Below, piece after piece: positions 7,191 through 14,558 of a DNA stretch of 64,000 nucleotides (position 1 is its first letter; each line of letters starts with the position of its first letter). The stretch spans positions 1 through 64,000 of the forward strand of contig JANXZO010000051.1 in the NCBI GenBank assembly GCA_025355465.1. Direction: 5' to 3'. The notes below the pieces were generated by a model. That model did not search any database and had not been told where the DNA came from. It saw nothing but the letters and a program-made list of their open reading frames with translations. A program made the position numbers and the translations under genes. Source of the DNA: Bacteroidales bacterium. Lineage in GTDB: Bacteria; Bacteroidota; Bacteroidia; Bacteroidales; FEN-979.

Positions 7191-7963
7191 AAGAGATAAC
7201 ATCCGCCGAATTCGAGACCGAAGTCCTTGCCGGCGGCAAGGTAGTGCTCGATTTCTATTCAACCGAATGCCCGCCCTGCGAAGCGGTAGCCCCCAAATTC
7301 GAAGGGCTGGCAAAATTGTATGGCAACGACATCAAATTTCTGAAGATATTCAGGCAGCAGAACAGGGAGCTGGCCACAACCCTGGGGGTGAAATCCTCCA
7401 CAACATTGCTGTTTTTCGACGGCGGCGTTCAATCTCCCGTCACCCTTTCGGGCGGCATTAAGCGGAGCGACATCATCCGTCAGCTCGACACGATGCTGCC
7501 GGGCGGACAGGTATCCACCACCCATGAGGTTTCAAACTATCCCGGCTTCATTGAACCGCAACCGGGTTACATGCTATCCCACAACATGTCGGAGCAGCCC
7601 AAACTTTGCGGAACCGTGTACAAGGTGGCTGTGGATGTTTCCATGATTGATCTCGTAAAGAAAGAGGTGGTGGTGATCGGCAGCGGTAATTCAGCCGTTG
7701 AAGAAGCCGATTTCATCAGCCGGTTTGCCAGCAAAATTACCATGGTTCATCAGTTTGATGCCTTAACAGCCAATAAACAGGCCAAGGAGAAACTCTTCGC
7801 CAATCCGAAAATCGACGTGCTCTTCTCGCATGAACCCCGCTCCTTCGTTCGCGATGGAAACATGATGATCACCGAAGTCGAAGACCTAAAAACCAAAACA
7901 CGTACCCGTTTGTCCGGCGACGGAACCATTGCCGCCATCGCCATCGCAAAAGAGTTGAATTAA
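7187..7963 (+). CDS. Thioredoxin fused to a remnant thioredoxin reductase
   Basis: Residues 1-103 form a thioredoxin domain with active site ECPPCE (Cys 28 and 31), CPPC rather than the usual CGPC. From about residue 104 the sequence follows thioredoxin reductase, but with pieces absent. GGQVSTTHEVSNYPGF is present; the preceding FAD GxGxxG strand is replaced by thioredoxin; the CxTC redox pair region is skipped; the NADPH part (VVVIGSGNSAVEEADFISRF) is present; the C-terminal FAD GD motif is skipped; and the last helix (DGTIAAIAIAKEL) is present. All joins keep frame. The reductase cannot be active as such. The thioredoxin part may reduce disulfides for the Cys peptide system. Confidence 0.8.
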   Translation: MKEITSAEFETEVLAGGKVVLDFYSTECPPCEAVAPKFEGLAKLYGNDIKFLKIFRQQNRELATTLGVKSSTTLLFFDGGVQSPVTLSGGIKRSDIIRQLDTMLPGGQVSTTHEVSNYPGFIEPQPGYMLSHNMSEQPKLCGTVYKVAVDVSMIDLVKKEVVVIGSGNSAVEEADFISRFASKITMVHQFDALTANKQAKEKLFANPKIDVLFSHEPRSFVRDGNMMITEVEDLKTKTRTRLSGDGTIAAIAIAKELN

Positions 7964-7982
7964 CCGTTTAAACCTTATCACC

Positions 7983-8384
7983 ATGACTGCAAACCAAATG
8001 ATCATCGAACAGCTAAGTCCTTTTAACGTTCCCGTAACCGTTGAAAAACTGATCGCCGCCGCCACTGAAAGAGAGTGGCAGAACCCGGCCCTTCACAACC
8101 TTCAGCAATCGCTGGCCAAAGCGGGTAAAGAGGTTCGCCCGGTACAGGTTATCGAGATCTGCAAACCCGAATACTCAGGCCGGATGCTCGAACTGAGCGA
8201 CGAAAGGGTCGTATCAGTCATGATGCCCTGCCGCATTTCGGTCTATGAAAAAGCAGACGGAAAAACCTATGTCGCCCTGCTGAACATGGAGGCGATGGCA
8301 GGCGGATTGCCGTCAACGATTGCTTCGGCCGTGCAGGGCGCCTCCGACGAAACCTTCGCGATCGTTAAATCGGTAATAGGATAA
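7983..8384 (+). CDS. DUF302 domain protein
   Basis: This 133-residue soluble protein has the DUF302 pattern: an N-terminal VEKLIAAATEREW helix, a central VIEICKPEYSGRML strand region with a conserved Cys, MMPCRISVYEKADGKTYVAL, and a C-terminal helix. DUF302 proteins bind small ligands or metals and are frequent beside thiol and metal genes. It follows the thioredoxin fusion by 19 bases and is probably in the same transcript. Exact function is unknown. Confidence 0.8.
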   Translation: MTANQMIIEQLSPFNVPVTVEKLIAAATEREWQNPALHNLQQSLAKAGKEVRPVQVIEICKPEYSGRMLELSDERVVSVMMPCRISVYEKADGKTYVALLNMEAMAGGLPSTIASAVQGASDETFAIVKSVIG

Positions 8385-8387
8385 AGT

Positions 8388-8831
8388 TTATTCCAGCGGA
8401 TATCCGTAATCGGTCCAGTCAACCTTAAGATTTTGCTTCAGGTTAAGCAAACGCGCATTTTTGAATCCTTTCTCTTTGAGAAGTTCAAATGCAGGCCGGA
8501 TGTTCGGACAGTTGCGGAACGGGCAGCAGCCGCAGTAAATAACGACAATCTTATCTTTTGAAACGGATGCAAGCGATTTGCTCAGCTTCTCAAGATTGGC
8601 CCCGCTCGTCATACTGCCGATATTAATGGCACCTTTGATGTCGGCCAGCGGTCCGATGTTATAGATCACCGGTTTCTGCGATTTCACATTGTTGATCATG
8701 CTGGCCAGTGCGGCCGGTTCCATAAGGTCTTTGACCGTCCATGGCTCTCCGGTCTGGCCCGATACAATACCCGAAATGTGAACCAGAACCAGGGTAAGCG
8801 ATACAAAAAATAGTTGCTTCAAAGTTTTCAT
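8388..8831 (-). CDS. Exported rhodanese-like protein with Cys-rich active loop
   Basis: The 147-residue product has a signal peptide (MKTLKQLFFVSLTLVLVHIS ... SGQ) and one rhodanese fold (PVIYNIGPLADIKGAINIG, then KDKIVVIYCGCCPF). The active-site loop reads YCGCCPFRNCPN with four Cys, more than the single Cys of typical rhodaneses, so it may bind a metal or sulfur species in the periplasm. It converges on the DUF302 gene with 3 bases between stops. Its promoter shares a 19-base element with that of the DUF6132 gene. Confidence 0.78.
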   Translation of the reverse strand: MKTLKQLFFVSLTLVLVHISGIVSGQTGEPWTVKDLMEPAALASMINNVKSQKPVIYNIGPLADIKGAINIGSMTSGANLEKLSKSLASVSKDKIVVIYCGCCPFRNCPNIRPAFELLKEKGFKNARLLNLKQNLKVDWTDYGYPLE

Positions 8832-8874
8832 CTGTATTGAAATTTATAGGTGAATTTACCTCTTCCTTTTCCGG

Positions 8875-8919
8875 CAAAGATACAATATATTTTCAAATTA
8901 GTGCTATTTAGGCGATTGA
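8875..8919 (-). promoter_or_regulatory. Rhodanese promoter and shared operator
   Basis: The minus-strand -7 box TATCTTTG lies at 8875-8882, 44 bases upstream of the rhodanese ATG. GTGCTATTTAGGCGATTGA at 8901-8919 matches the 4956-4974 element at 16 of 19 bases and sits 18 bases from the -7 box. Confidence 0.5.
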
Positions 8920-8961
8920 TTTTGAATGATGAAAATACGAAATTTTCAGATGGAATATTAC

Positions 8962-8969
8962 TATCTTTG
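8962..8969 (+). promoter_or_regulatory. -7 promoter box TATCTTTG for the serine hydrolase gene
   Basis: TATCTTTG fits TAnnTTTG and lies 38 bases before the ATG at 9007. No clear -33 TTTG is seen at the proper distance. Confidence 0.45.
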
Positions 8970-9006
8970 ATGTTAATCATTAAACAAGTCCATCTAAAAC
9001 TAAAAC

Positions 9007-10131
9007 ATGAAAAGGCCTTTCTTTTTACTTATGACGTTATTGTGGGTCGGAATGGTTATGATCTCTTGCAGGAAAGATGAGGTGGTTGTTGACCCGAACC
9101 AGGCGACGATCGACCGACTGAAGTTTGCCGCCGATTCAGTGATACAGAACACAACGGTGCCCGGACTTGTTGCGCTGGTAGTGGATCACAAGAGGGGAAT
9201 CGATTGGCTCTATGCCGCCGGTGTCAGCAACACACAAACCGGGGCGCCGATGGATGCCAGTCATACCTTCCGGATTGCAAGCAATACCAAAACATTCACC
9301 ATAACTGTCTTGCTACAGCTCGTTGGTGAAGGAAAAATTTCCCTGAATGATAAGCTCTCGAAATATCTTCCTCAATACCCCGCCGCAGATAGCATGACAA
9401 TTTGCATGTTGGCCAATATGACCAGCGGCCTGTCCGATTATTTTGATGATGAACGCTGGGTCAACAGCTTTAAATCGACCCCGTTGCGGATATGGGAACC
9501 ATTGGAATTTGCGGACATGTCGTTTTCCCATCCACTGCTTTTTCAGCCGGGAACGGCCTTTAAATACACAAACACCAACACCATCATTCTCGGGGTGGTT
9601 ATCGGCATGGTTACCGGCAACAGCGTTGAAACTGAGATCAATAATCGTATCATCCAGCCGCTTCAGCTTGTAAACACAGGCATCAATCCGAACGGGACTT
9701 TATTGCCGGGAAATCATGGCAGGGGCTACGATTTCTCTGAACTGGGCATCACAGGAGATGTAACGGAATCGTATGATGTCTCAAATTCAGGAGCCGCCGG
9801 TGCAGCTTATGCCACTCCGCGGGAATTGCAGAAATATGTGGAGCGCCTTGTGGGCGGCGGATTACTGCCCGACACTCTGCAATACCGGAGGCTGAATAAA
9901 GATTATCAAATCATGAGTCCCATACAATCTTACGGACTTGGTCTTTCCAAGCTGGGTACCTTTTACGGACACAATGGGATTGTATGGGGTTATACTTCAT
10001 CCATGTGGCATAGTCTCGACAAGCAATGTACGGTGATCATCTACTACAATACATGCCAGGTTCCGCAGCAGTGGCCCGATAACCTCTTTCTGCGGTATAT
10101 GGAGATCCTCTACACGAAAACGAAATTTTAA
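9007..10131 (+). CDS. Beta-lactamase-related serine hydrolase lipoprotein
   Basis: This 374-residue protein has a lipoprotein signal (MVMISC, Cys 21). The class C beta-lactamase/penicillin-binding fold is shown by SNTK (Ser 92, Lys 95), the YTN motif in FKYTNTN, and HNG in YGHNGIVWGY. It is the type that hydrolyses D-Ala peptides or other esters and amides in the periplasm. The PSD gene begins 4 bases after its stop, so the two are likely cotranscribed. The substrate is unknown. Confidence 0.85.
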   Translation: MKRPFFLLMTLLWVGMVMISCRKDEVVVDPNQATIDRLKFAADSVIQNTTVPGLVALVVDHKRGIDWLYAAGVSNTQTGAPMDASHTFRIASNTKTFTITVLLQLVGEGKISLNDKLSKYLPQYPAADSMTICMLANMTSGLSDYFDDERWVNSFKSTPLRIWEPLEFADMSFSHPLLFQPGTAFKYTNTNTIILGVVIGMVTGNSVETEINNRIIQPLQLVNTGINPNGTLLPGNHGRGYDFSELGITGDVTESYDVSNSGAAGAAYATPRELQKYVERLVGGGLLPDTLQYRRLNKDYQIMSPIQSYGLGLSKLGTFYGHNGIVWGYTSSMWHSLDKQCTVIIYYNTCQVPQQWPDNLFLRYMEILYTKTKF

Positions 10132-10134
10132 TTC

Positions 10135-11142
10135 ATGGAGAGGAAAACCGTTCTGAACATTTCAAGGACTAAAAAGAGGTGGGGCCTCATTTTGCTTTTG
10201 CTTGCGGTCTTTGCCGTATTGGCGCTGTATCCGCTGCCGCTACAAAATCCCATCCAGTATTACAACAGGCAAACCGGCTTGTTGAAAACAGAGAAAGTGG
10301 CCGGCGAAAAGTGGTTGGTCTGGCTTTATAACAATCCGGTTGGCGAGGCAACATTGTGGACGCTGGTGAAAAGAAAAGTGGTCTCGTCTGTTTATGGCAA
10401 CAGCATGGATCGGCCATCCTCAACAAAAAAAATCCAACCTTTCGTGGAAGAATTTGATATTGACATGAGTGCCGCCCAAAAACAGGCTTTCAACTCGTTC
10501 AACGATTTCTTTACGAGGAAACTTAAGAATGATGCCAGACCCGTGGATACAACCTCAACCGTTGCGGTTTCACCTGCCGATGGAAAAATTCTGGCCTATG
10601 CAAACATCGGCAACAGCGATTTTTTCATCAAAGGATATCGCTTCGGTGTTTCATCGTTTTTAAATAATTCCAGCCTTGCTCAAAAATATCTTGATGGCAC
10701 TCTGGTGATCATCCGGCTTGCCCCACCCGACTACCACCGCTTCCATTTTCCCGTTAGCGGAAGCCTGTCTCCCATCACCCGGATTGACGGTGATTATTAT
10801 TCGGTTAACCCGCTTGCTTTACGAAAAATGGCAGAGATCTTCTGCCTGAACAAAAGAGAATTTACCATCATTTCAAACCCCTTGTTTGGCCCTGTTGTGA
10901 TGGCGGAAGTAGGCGCTACCATGGTCGGAAGTATCGTACAGACCTATACCGGGAACGTTGTAAAAAAAGGGCAAGAGAAAGGTTATTTCAAATTTGGAGG
11001 GTCTACGGTAGTGCTGCTGTTTGAAAAAAACAGAATCCGCATCGATGAAGATTTAATGATGAATACCTTAAAAGGTTACGAAACAGCCATCAAAGAAGGA
11101 GAAAAAATTGGTGTCACCTCCATCCCGCTTCCCGGGAGATAA
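10135..11142 (+). CDS. Phosphatidylserine decarboxylase family protein
   Basis: The 335-residue protein has an N-terminal membrane helix (about 17-36, LILLLLAVFAVLALYPL). The catalytic body has FNDFFTRKL, SPADGKIL (catalytic Asp region), PDYHRFHFPVSG (catalytic His) and GYFKFGGSTVVLLF, the GGST self-cleavage site that generates the pyruvoyl group. The layout follows the larger phosphatidylserine decarboxylases rather than the short Asd-type. It would make phosphatidylethanolamine or act on a related phospholipid. Confidence 0.85.
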   Translation: MERKTVLNISRTKKRWGLILLLLAVFAVLALYPLPLQNPIQYYNRQTGLLKTEKVAGEKWLVWLYNNPVGEATLWTLVKRKVVSSVYGNSMDRPSSTKKIQPFVEEFDIDMSAAQKQAFNSFNDFFTRKLKNDARPVDTTSTVAVSPADGKILAYANIGNSDFFIKGYRFGVSSFLNNSSLAQKYLDGTLVIIRLAPPDYHRFHFPVSGSLSPITRIDGDYYSVNPLALRKMAEIFCLNKREFTIISNPLFGPVVMAEVGATMVGSIVQTYTGNVVKKGQEKGYFKFGGSTVVLLFEKNRIRIDEDLMMNTLKGYETAIKEGEKIGVTSIPLPGR

Positions 11143-11172
11143 AGATCATTTCACTTTTTTTACTTCCGGAAG

Positions 11173-11687
11173 TTACCACGAGCCATCCGTGATAGCCTGC
11201 TCAGGCCAGTAGAACCTGAACATCAGGATGAATCCGCCCTCCGGTGCCGGAAGCCAGTTGGCCTCCTTTTCCTTTCCGGGATCCTCTTTTTGGATGTAAA
11301 AGTCAAGCGAACCGTCTTTGTTGTACTTGAAATCATACCTGGAGCTCAGCGTATACCGGTCGATCTTGTTGGGCACAAAGAAATAGCCTTCATCATACAG
11401 GGTCAGCGACCAGAATCCTTTCACGGGTGGAGTCTGCCCCTTGTCAAAATGGATCATATATTTGTTGGCACCGGATAAAGGCTCTCCTGAAAAATCCTTC
11501 GTGGCAACCGGATAAATGGCATCCTCCGGAGTTCCGGCACAATAGATCCTTCCCAGGATCCATGTAATGCTGTTGGCGCTTTGATCTCCTCCATTCCTTC
11601 CGGAACCTGTCCTTTCCAGCCCGGGGATCCGACCAGGCAGTAATTCAGTAAGTTATTCACAGATCCAATCGTATCCTGCGGGTACAT
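11173..11687 (-). pseudogene. Frameshifted remnant of a DUF1254/DUF1214 protein
   Basis: Two minus-strand frames join into one protein-like sequence. The upstream frame gives GWKGQVPEGMEEIKAPTA, the end of a DUF1254 region. Near 11575 the reading continues in another frame as NSITWILGRIYCAGTPEDA and then DUF1214 sequence (GFWSLTLYDEGYFFVPN ... NWLPAPEGGFILMFRFYWPE). Family proteins are about 450 residues; only about 165 codons survive, so the gene is both 5'-truncated and frameshifted. Confidence 0.72.
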
Positions 11688-11692
11688 TTTAG

Positions 11693-11700
11693 TATATTTG
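11693..11700 (+). promoter_or_regulatory. -7 promoter box TATATTTG before the lipoprotein gene
   Basis: TATATTTG fits TAnnTTTG and ends 11 bases before the ATG at 11712, predicting a very short leader. Confidence 0.4.
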
Positions 11701-11711
11701 TTGAAATACCG

Positions 11712-12173
11712 ATGAAAAGCATGAATAAAATTCTATCCCTCACGCTCATTGTATTGCTTTTTTCCTGTAAAAAGAGCAATGAAGTTCCCGCTGACAAACC
11801 ATTCCTTGGCTGGGAAAATGTAGTCTATCAGCCGGAGCTTACAAGCGTTATTGCTGTGTATGGGCAGAATGTTCTGGTCAGGGGAAGTCACCCGATCGAC
11901 GCCCGGGGTAATTTTGTTTACCAGCAGATCCTATCCACAGTCACAACAAAAGTTCCTGCCATAGATTTCAAAAACCATACGCTAATTGATGTCACAATGA
12001 TCGGCGGACAAGGAACAGGCGAATGGACTCAGTTGCAGCAAGAATTGCAGGCATACGGGCTTAGCGATACTGCCGTTCCTTCCGCATGGCCGCCCTATAC
12101 TATAGGGTATGTAGCAAAACCATTGGGGACACAGGTCAGCGGACATTTGGTCATGACAGAACCGGTGCGCTGA
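11712..12173 (+). CDS. Hypothetical lipoprotein, possibly truncated at its 3' end
   Basis: This 153-residue product has a lipoprotein signal (LTLIVLLFSC, Cys at about 19; MNKI at 11721 is an alternative start). The mature part has no family I recognise: it is rich in Val and Thr with LIDVTMIGGQGTGEWTQL. The frame stops at 12171 inside a stretch where another frame encodes a phosphatase-like tail, so the C-terminus may be an artefact of a deletion or frameshift. It is flanked on both sides by gene remnants. Confidence 0.55.
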   Translation: MKSMNKILSLTLIVLLFSCKKSNEVPADKPFLGWENVVYQPELTSVIAVYGQNVLVRGSHPIDARGNFVYQQILSTVTTKVPAIDFKNHTLIDVTMIGGQGTGEWTQLQQELQAYGLSDTAVPSAWPPYTIGYVAKPLGTQVSGHLVMTEPVR

Positions 12174-12304
12174 CCTTTGGGTGGCTGGTAAAATTCGGGG
12201 GATATACCAAAGAAGCGGCCATTGCCAAAGTGGACAGTGTATTCATTCCGAATGATCATTATATGGGAATGATCAACGATTACTATACATGGTTGCATCC
12301 TTAG
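12143..12304 (+). pseudogene. Tail of a tyrosine-phosphatase-like gene
   Basis: In the +1 frame relative to the lipoprotein gene, GHDRTGALTFGWLVKFGGYT is followed by a helix and a stop at 12304. HxxxDRTG-like sequence is the P-loop end of protein tyrosine phosphatases, but the catalytic Cys and everything before it are absent. I read it as a 3' remnant fused to the lipoprotein frame by a deletion. Confidence 0.45.
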
Positions 12305-12339
12305 TCTCATGAAATATCACTGGATCGCAGAAAAACAGC

Positions 12340-12786
12340 CGGGGAAGGATCATTCCCGGCATCGAATCCACCCAGTTGTCGTTGGTGCTGAAGGAGCCCT
12401 ATGGGGTCGTGGTGTGTATCGTCCCGTATAACTATCCGTTCTTGCTGATGGCATGGAAAGTGGCGCTGGCGAAGAGGTTGGCAATATCCTGGTTGCCCGT
12501 CCTGACGAATGTAACGCACTCAATGAAAGTGATGAGCGAAGAGACTTTCGGACCGGTCGCGCCCGTCATGGTCTACGATCACTTCGACGAGGTCAAGGCG
12601 GGAACTATCTGGATCAACGACCCCCTCACCGACAATGATGCCGGGCCCTTCGGCGGCATGAAGATGAGCGGATCAGGACGCGAGCTTGGGGTTGAGGGAC
12701 TGGAAGAATTTATGGAGACAAACCATATTCACTGGGACTTTGTTCAGCAGGAAAGCCCTGGTGGTATCTTCAGAATCAGCAACTGA
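12340..12786 (+). pseudogene. Aldehyde dehydrogenase remnant with internal deletion and frameshift
   Basis: RGRIIPGIESTQLSLVLKEP followed by YGVVVCIVPYNYPFLLMAWK is the NAD-domain start of an aldehyde dehydrogenase. GNILVARPDE then continues in a different frame (about 12477). Next comes KVMSEETFGPVAPVMVY, AGTIWINDP and GPFGGMKMSGSGRELG, the C-terminal end. The whole catalytic middle (about 250 residues with the Glu and Cys) is missing. About 130 of 480 residues remain. The C-terminus runs into the convergent CDF transporter gene. Confidence 0.8.
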
Positions 12787-13469
12787 TCCGCCTCTTTCAG
12801 CGGCAAATCGATCAGCGCTTCAAAGTTTTCTTTCATTACTTTTAGTGAATTGACAATCCAGTACGTTGCCACGATAACCGAAAACAAAATATCGATGACT
12901 CTCGCCTGCAGAGCCATGTTGTAATGCTGAAGATAGAGTGCGACCAGAAGTGAAACAGCAGATAAAATCGTTTCAATGAGACAGATCGTGTAATATACGT
13001 TATACGCTTTGAGGATCGGAGCGCACGCGTCGGACCGCTTCATAATCGAATTGGCCCACCATTTCATCATTATCAGGCGGAAGTTGATATAAAGAAAAGC
13101 AATCTGAGTATATCCGAAACTGATTTCCGGCGGGGCATTAACTGACGATTTCCAGATTGAATAAATGACTATTCCTGCTCCGGGCAAACTCAGGGCGGCC
13201 TGAAAAAAACTTATGAAATTTTCCTGTCTTCCGGTACCGTATGGAAATTTATAAGAGTTGTCTTTTATGGAAAGGTCCGGCGTAATGATCGCGAAAAAAT
13301 AGATGATGAGCGATAAGGAGTTTTGAAGCATGAAAGTAAAAATTATCACAGAATTTGAAATATCTGCGATATACAGACATATAAGAGTTTCCAACAGCAA
13401 GGTCCAGAAGCCTGCAATGAAAAACCTTTTAATCTCTTTTCTTGTTTTTAAAATGTCATCGGTAAACAT
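12744..13469 (-). CDS. Cation-diffusion-facilitator-like transporter, C-terminally truncated
   Basis: The product has 241 residues from the ATG at 13469, which has AGGA about 10 bases upstream. It has about five to six hydrophobic helices and a CDF-like segment (YKFPYGTGRQENFISFFQAA, compare HPYGYGR). The protein stops 22 residues after MKENFEALIDLP, where CDF proteins enter their cytoplasmic metal-binding domain; the last residues (PPGLSC) are read from DNA of the neighbouring aldehyde dehydrogenase remnant. Typical HxxxD metal sites in helices II and V are not evident. It may be a decaying gene. Confidence 0.6.
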   Translation of the reverse strand: MFTDDILKTRKEIKRFFIAGFWTLLLETLICLYIADISNSVIIFTFMLQNSLSLIIYFFAIITPDLSIKDNSYKFPYGTGRQENFISFFQAALSLPGAGIVIYSIWKSSVNAPPEISFGYTQIAFLYINFRLIMMKWWANSIMKRSDACAPILKAYNVYYTICLIETILSAVSLLVALYLQHYNMALQARVIDILFSVIVATYWIVNSLKVMKENFEALIDLPLKEADQLLILKIPPGLSC

Positions 13470-13485
13470 TACTGTTCCTGTTTTT

Positions 13486-13584
13486 TTAGGCAATTATTGA
13501 TAGATTCTTTTGAATTAAATCCTTCAGCGCTTCTGTTTTTATGGGTTTTGAGATGTAATCATTACAGCCGGCAGAGTACTTCAT
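13486..13584 (-). pseudogene. Receiver-domain fragment
   Basis: A 32-codon frame encodes SAGCNDYISKPIKTEALKDL and a short tail, the last strand and helix of a response-regulator receiver domain (G-x-x-DYISKPI). Nothing upstream in frame restores the Asp-bearing part. It is upstream of and codirectional with the CDF-like gene, and is one of five gene remnants in this 2.5 kb. Confidence 0.65.
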
Positions 13585-13727
13585 TGGCTTTTCCAATCGT
13601 TTTAGGGATTTCTTTTTTTCTGCCTTTAAGTAATCCGTTCAGATCGGACTGATGGTGAAAGTTTACCGGTTTTTCTTTAATTTTAAGATCTGAAACCGGA
13701 GTTGCAACCCAGGAAAAAAGGAACATT

Positions 13728-14537
13728 TTGAAACGAATTTTTACCTCCATCTTTTTCATTTTTTCTTTCATTACGCTTGTGGCTCAGCCGGAAGCCACTA
13801 CGACTGATCGTAATCCCACCTCCATCCCTGATCTCGAACTGCCCGGAGCCAATGCCAAGGATGAGATCGTACGGCACACTGCCTACACACTCTCCTACAA
13901 CAAAACCTACCATGTCGCCAACTGGGTCGCTTACGAACTTACAGCGGAAGAAACGGTATCGGTGGTAAACCGGAATAACAAATTTGTCCCCGATCCCTTG
14001 CTTACGTGCTGTACCATTTCCAATGCAGACTACCAGGGCGCTGGTTATGATCGCGGACATCTGGCGCCGGCGGGGGATATGTCATTTTCCACTGAAACCA
14101 TGAAGGAGTCATTCTATCTCTCAAACATGGCGCCCCAAAATCCCGGCTTCAACCGTGGCATCTGGAAAAAACTGGAAGAGCAAGTCAGGCAGTGGGCTGT
14201 TGAAGATAAAGCGGTATATGTCGTCACGGGAACGATCCTGACAAAAGGGCTGCCAACTATCGGCCCGGACGAGATCACCGTTCCTGCGCTGTTTTACAAG
14301 GTTATTCTGGATTATTCTGCGCCTGAGATCAAAGCCATCGGGTTTATCCTGCCCAATGAAGGTTCGCAAGAACCATTGCAGCACTATGCAGTGAGTGTCG
14401 ACAGTGTGGAGAAGATCACAGGTACAGATTTCTTCTACCAGCTACCCGGGGATCAGGAAAGGATTATCGAAAGTACGGTTGACCTGAGCAAATGGAGTTG
14501 GACATCCTCCTCCACACACTCATCCGGGAAGAAATAA
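13728..14537 (+). CDS. Secreted DNA/RNA non-specific endonuclease (NUC1 type)
   Basis: This 269-residue protein has a signal peptide (1-19, ending LVAQ). The His-Me nuclease motif is YDRGHLAPAGD (catalytic His 111), followed by FYLSNMAPQNPGFNRGIWKK with the metal-binding Asn. A Ser/Thr-rich tail closes the protein. It cuts single- and double-stranded DNA and RNA outside the cytoplasm, probably for nucleotide scavenging. No immunity gene is adjacent. Confidence 0.9.
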   Translation: MKRIFTSIFFIFSFITLVAQPEATTTDRNPTSIPDLELPGANAKDEIVRHTAYTLSYNKTYHVANWVAYELTAEETVSVVNRNNKFVPDPLLTCCTISNADYQGAGYDRGHLAPAGDMSFSTETMKESFYLSNMAPQNPGFNRGIWKKLEEQVRQWAVEDKAVYVVTGTILTKGLPTIGPDEITVPALFYKVILDYSAPEIKAIGFILPNEGSQEPLQHYAVSVDSVEKITGTDFFYQLPGDQERIIESTVDLSKWSWTSSSTHSSGKK

Positions 14538-14558
14538 ACATGCAAATAAGAGGCTAAT

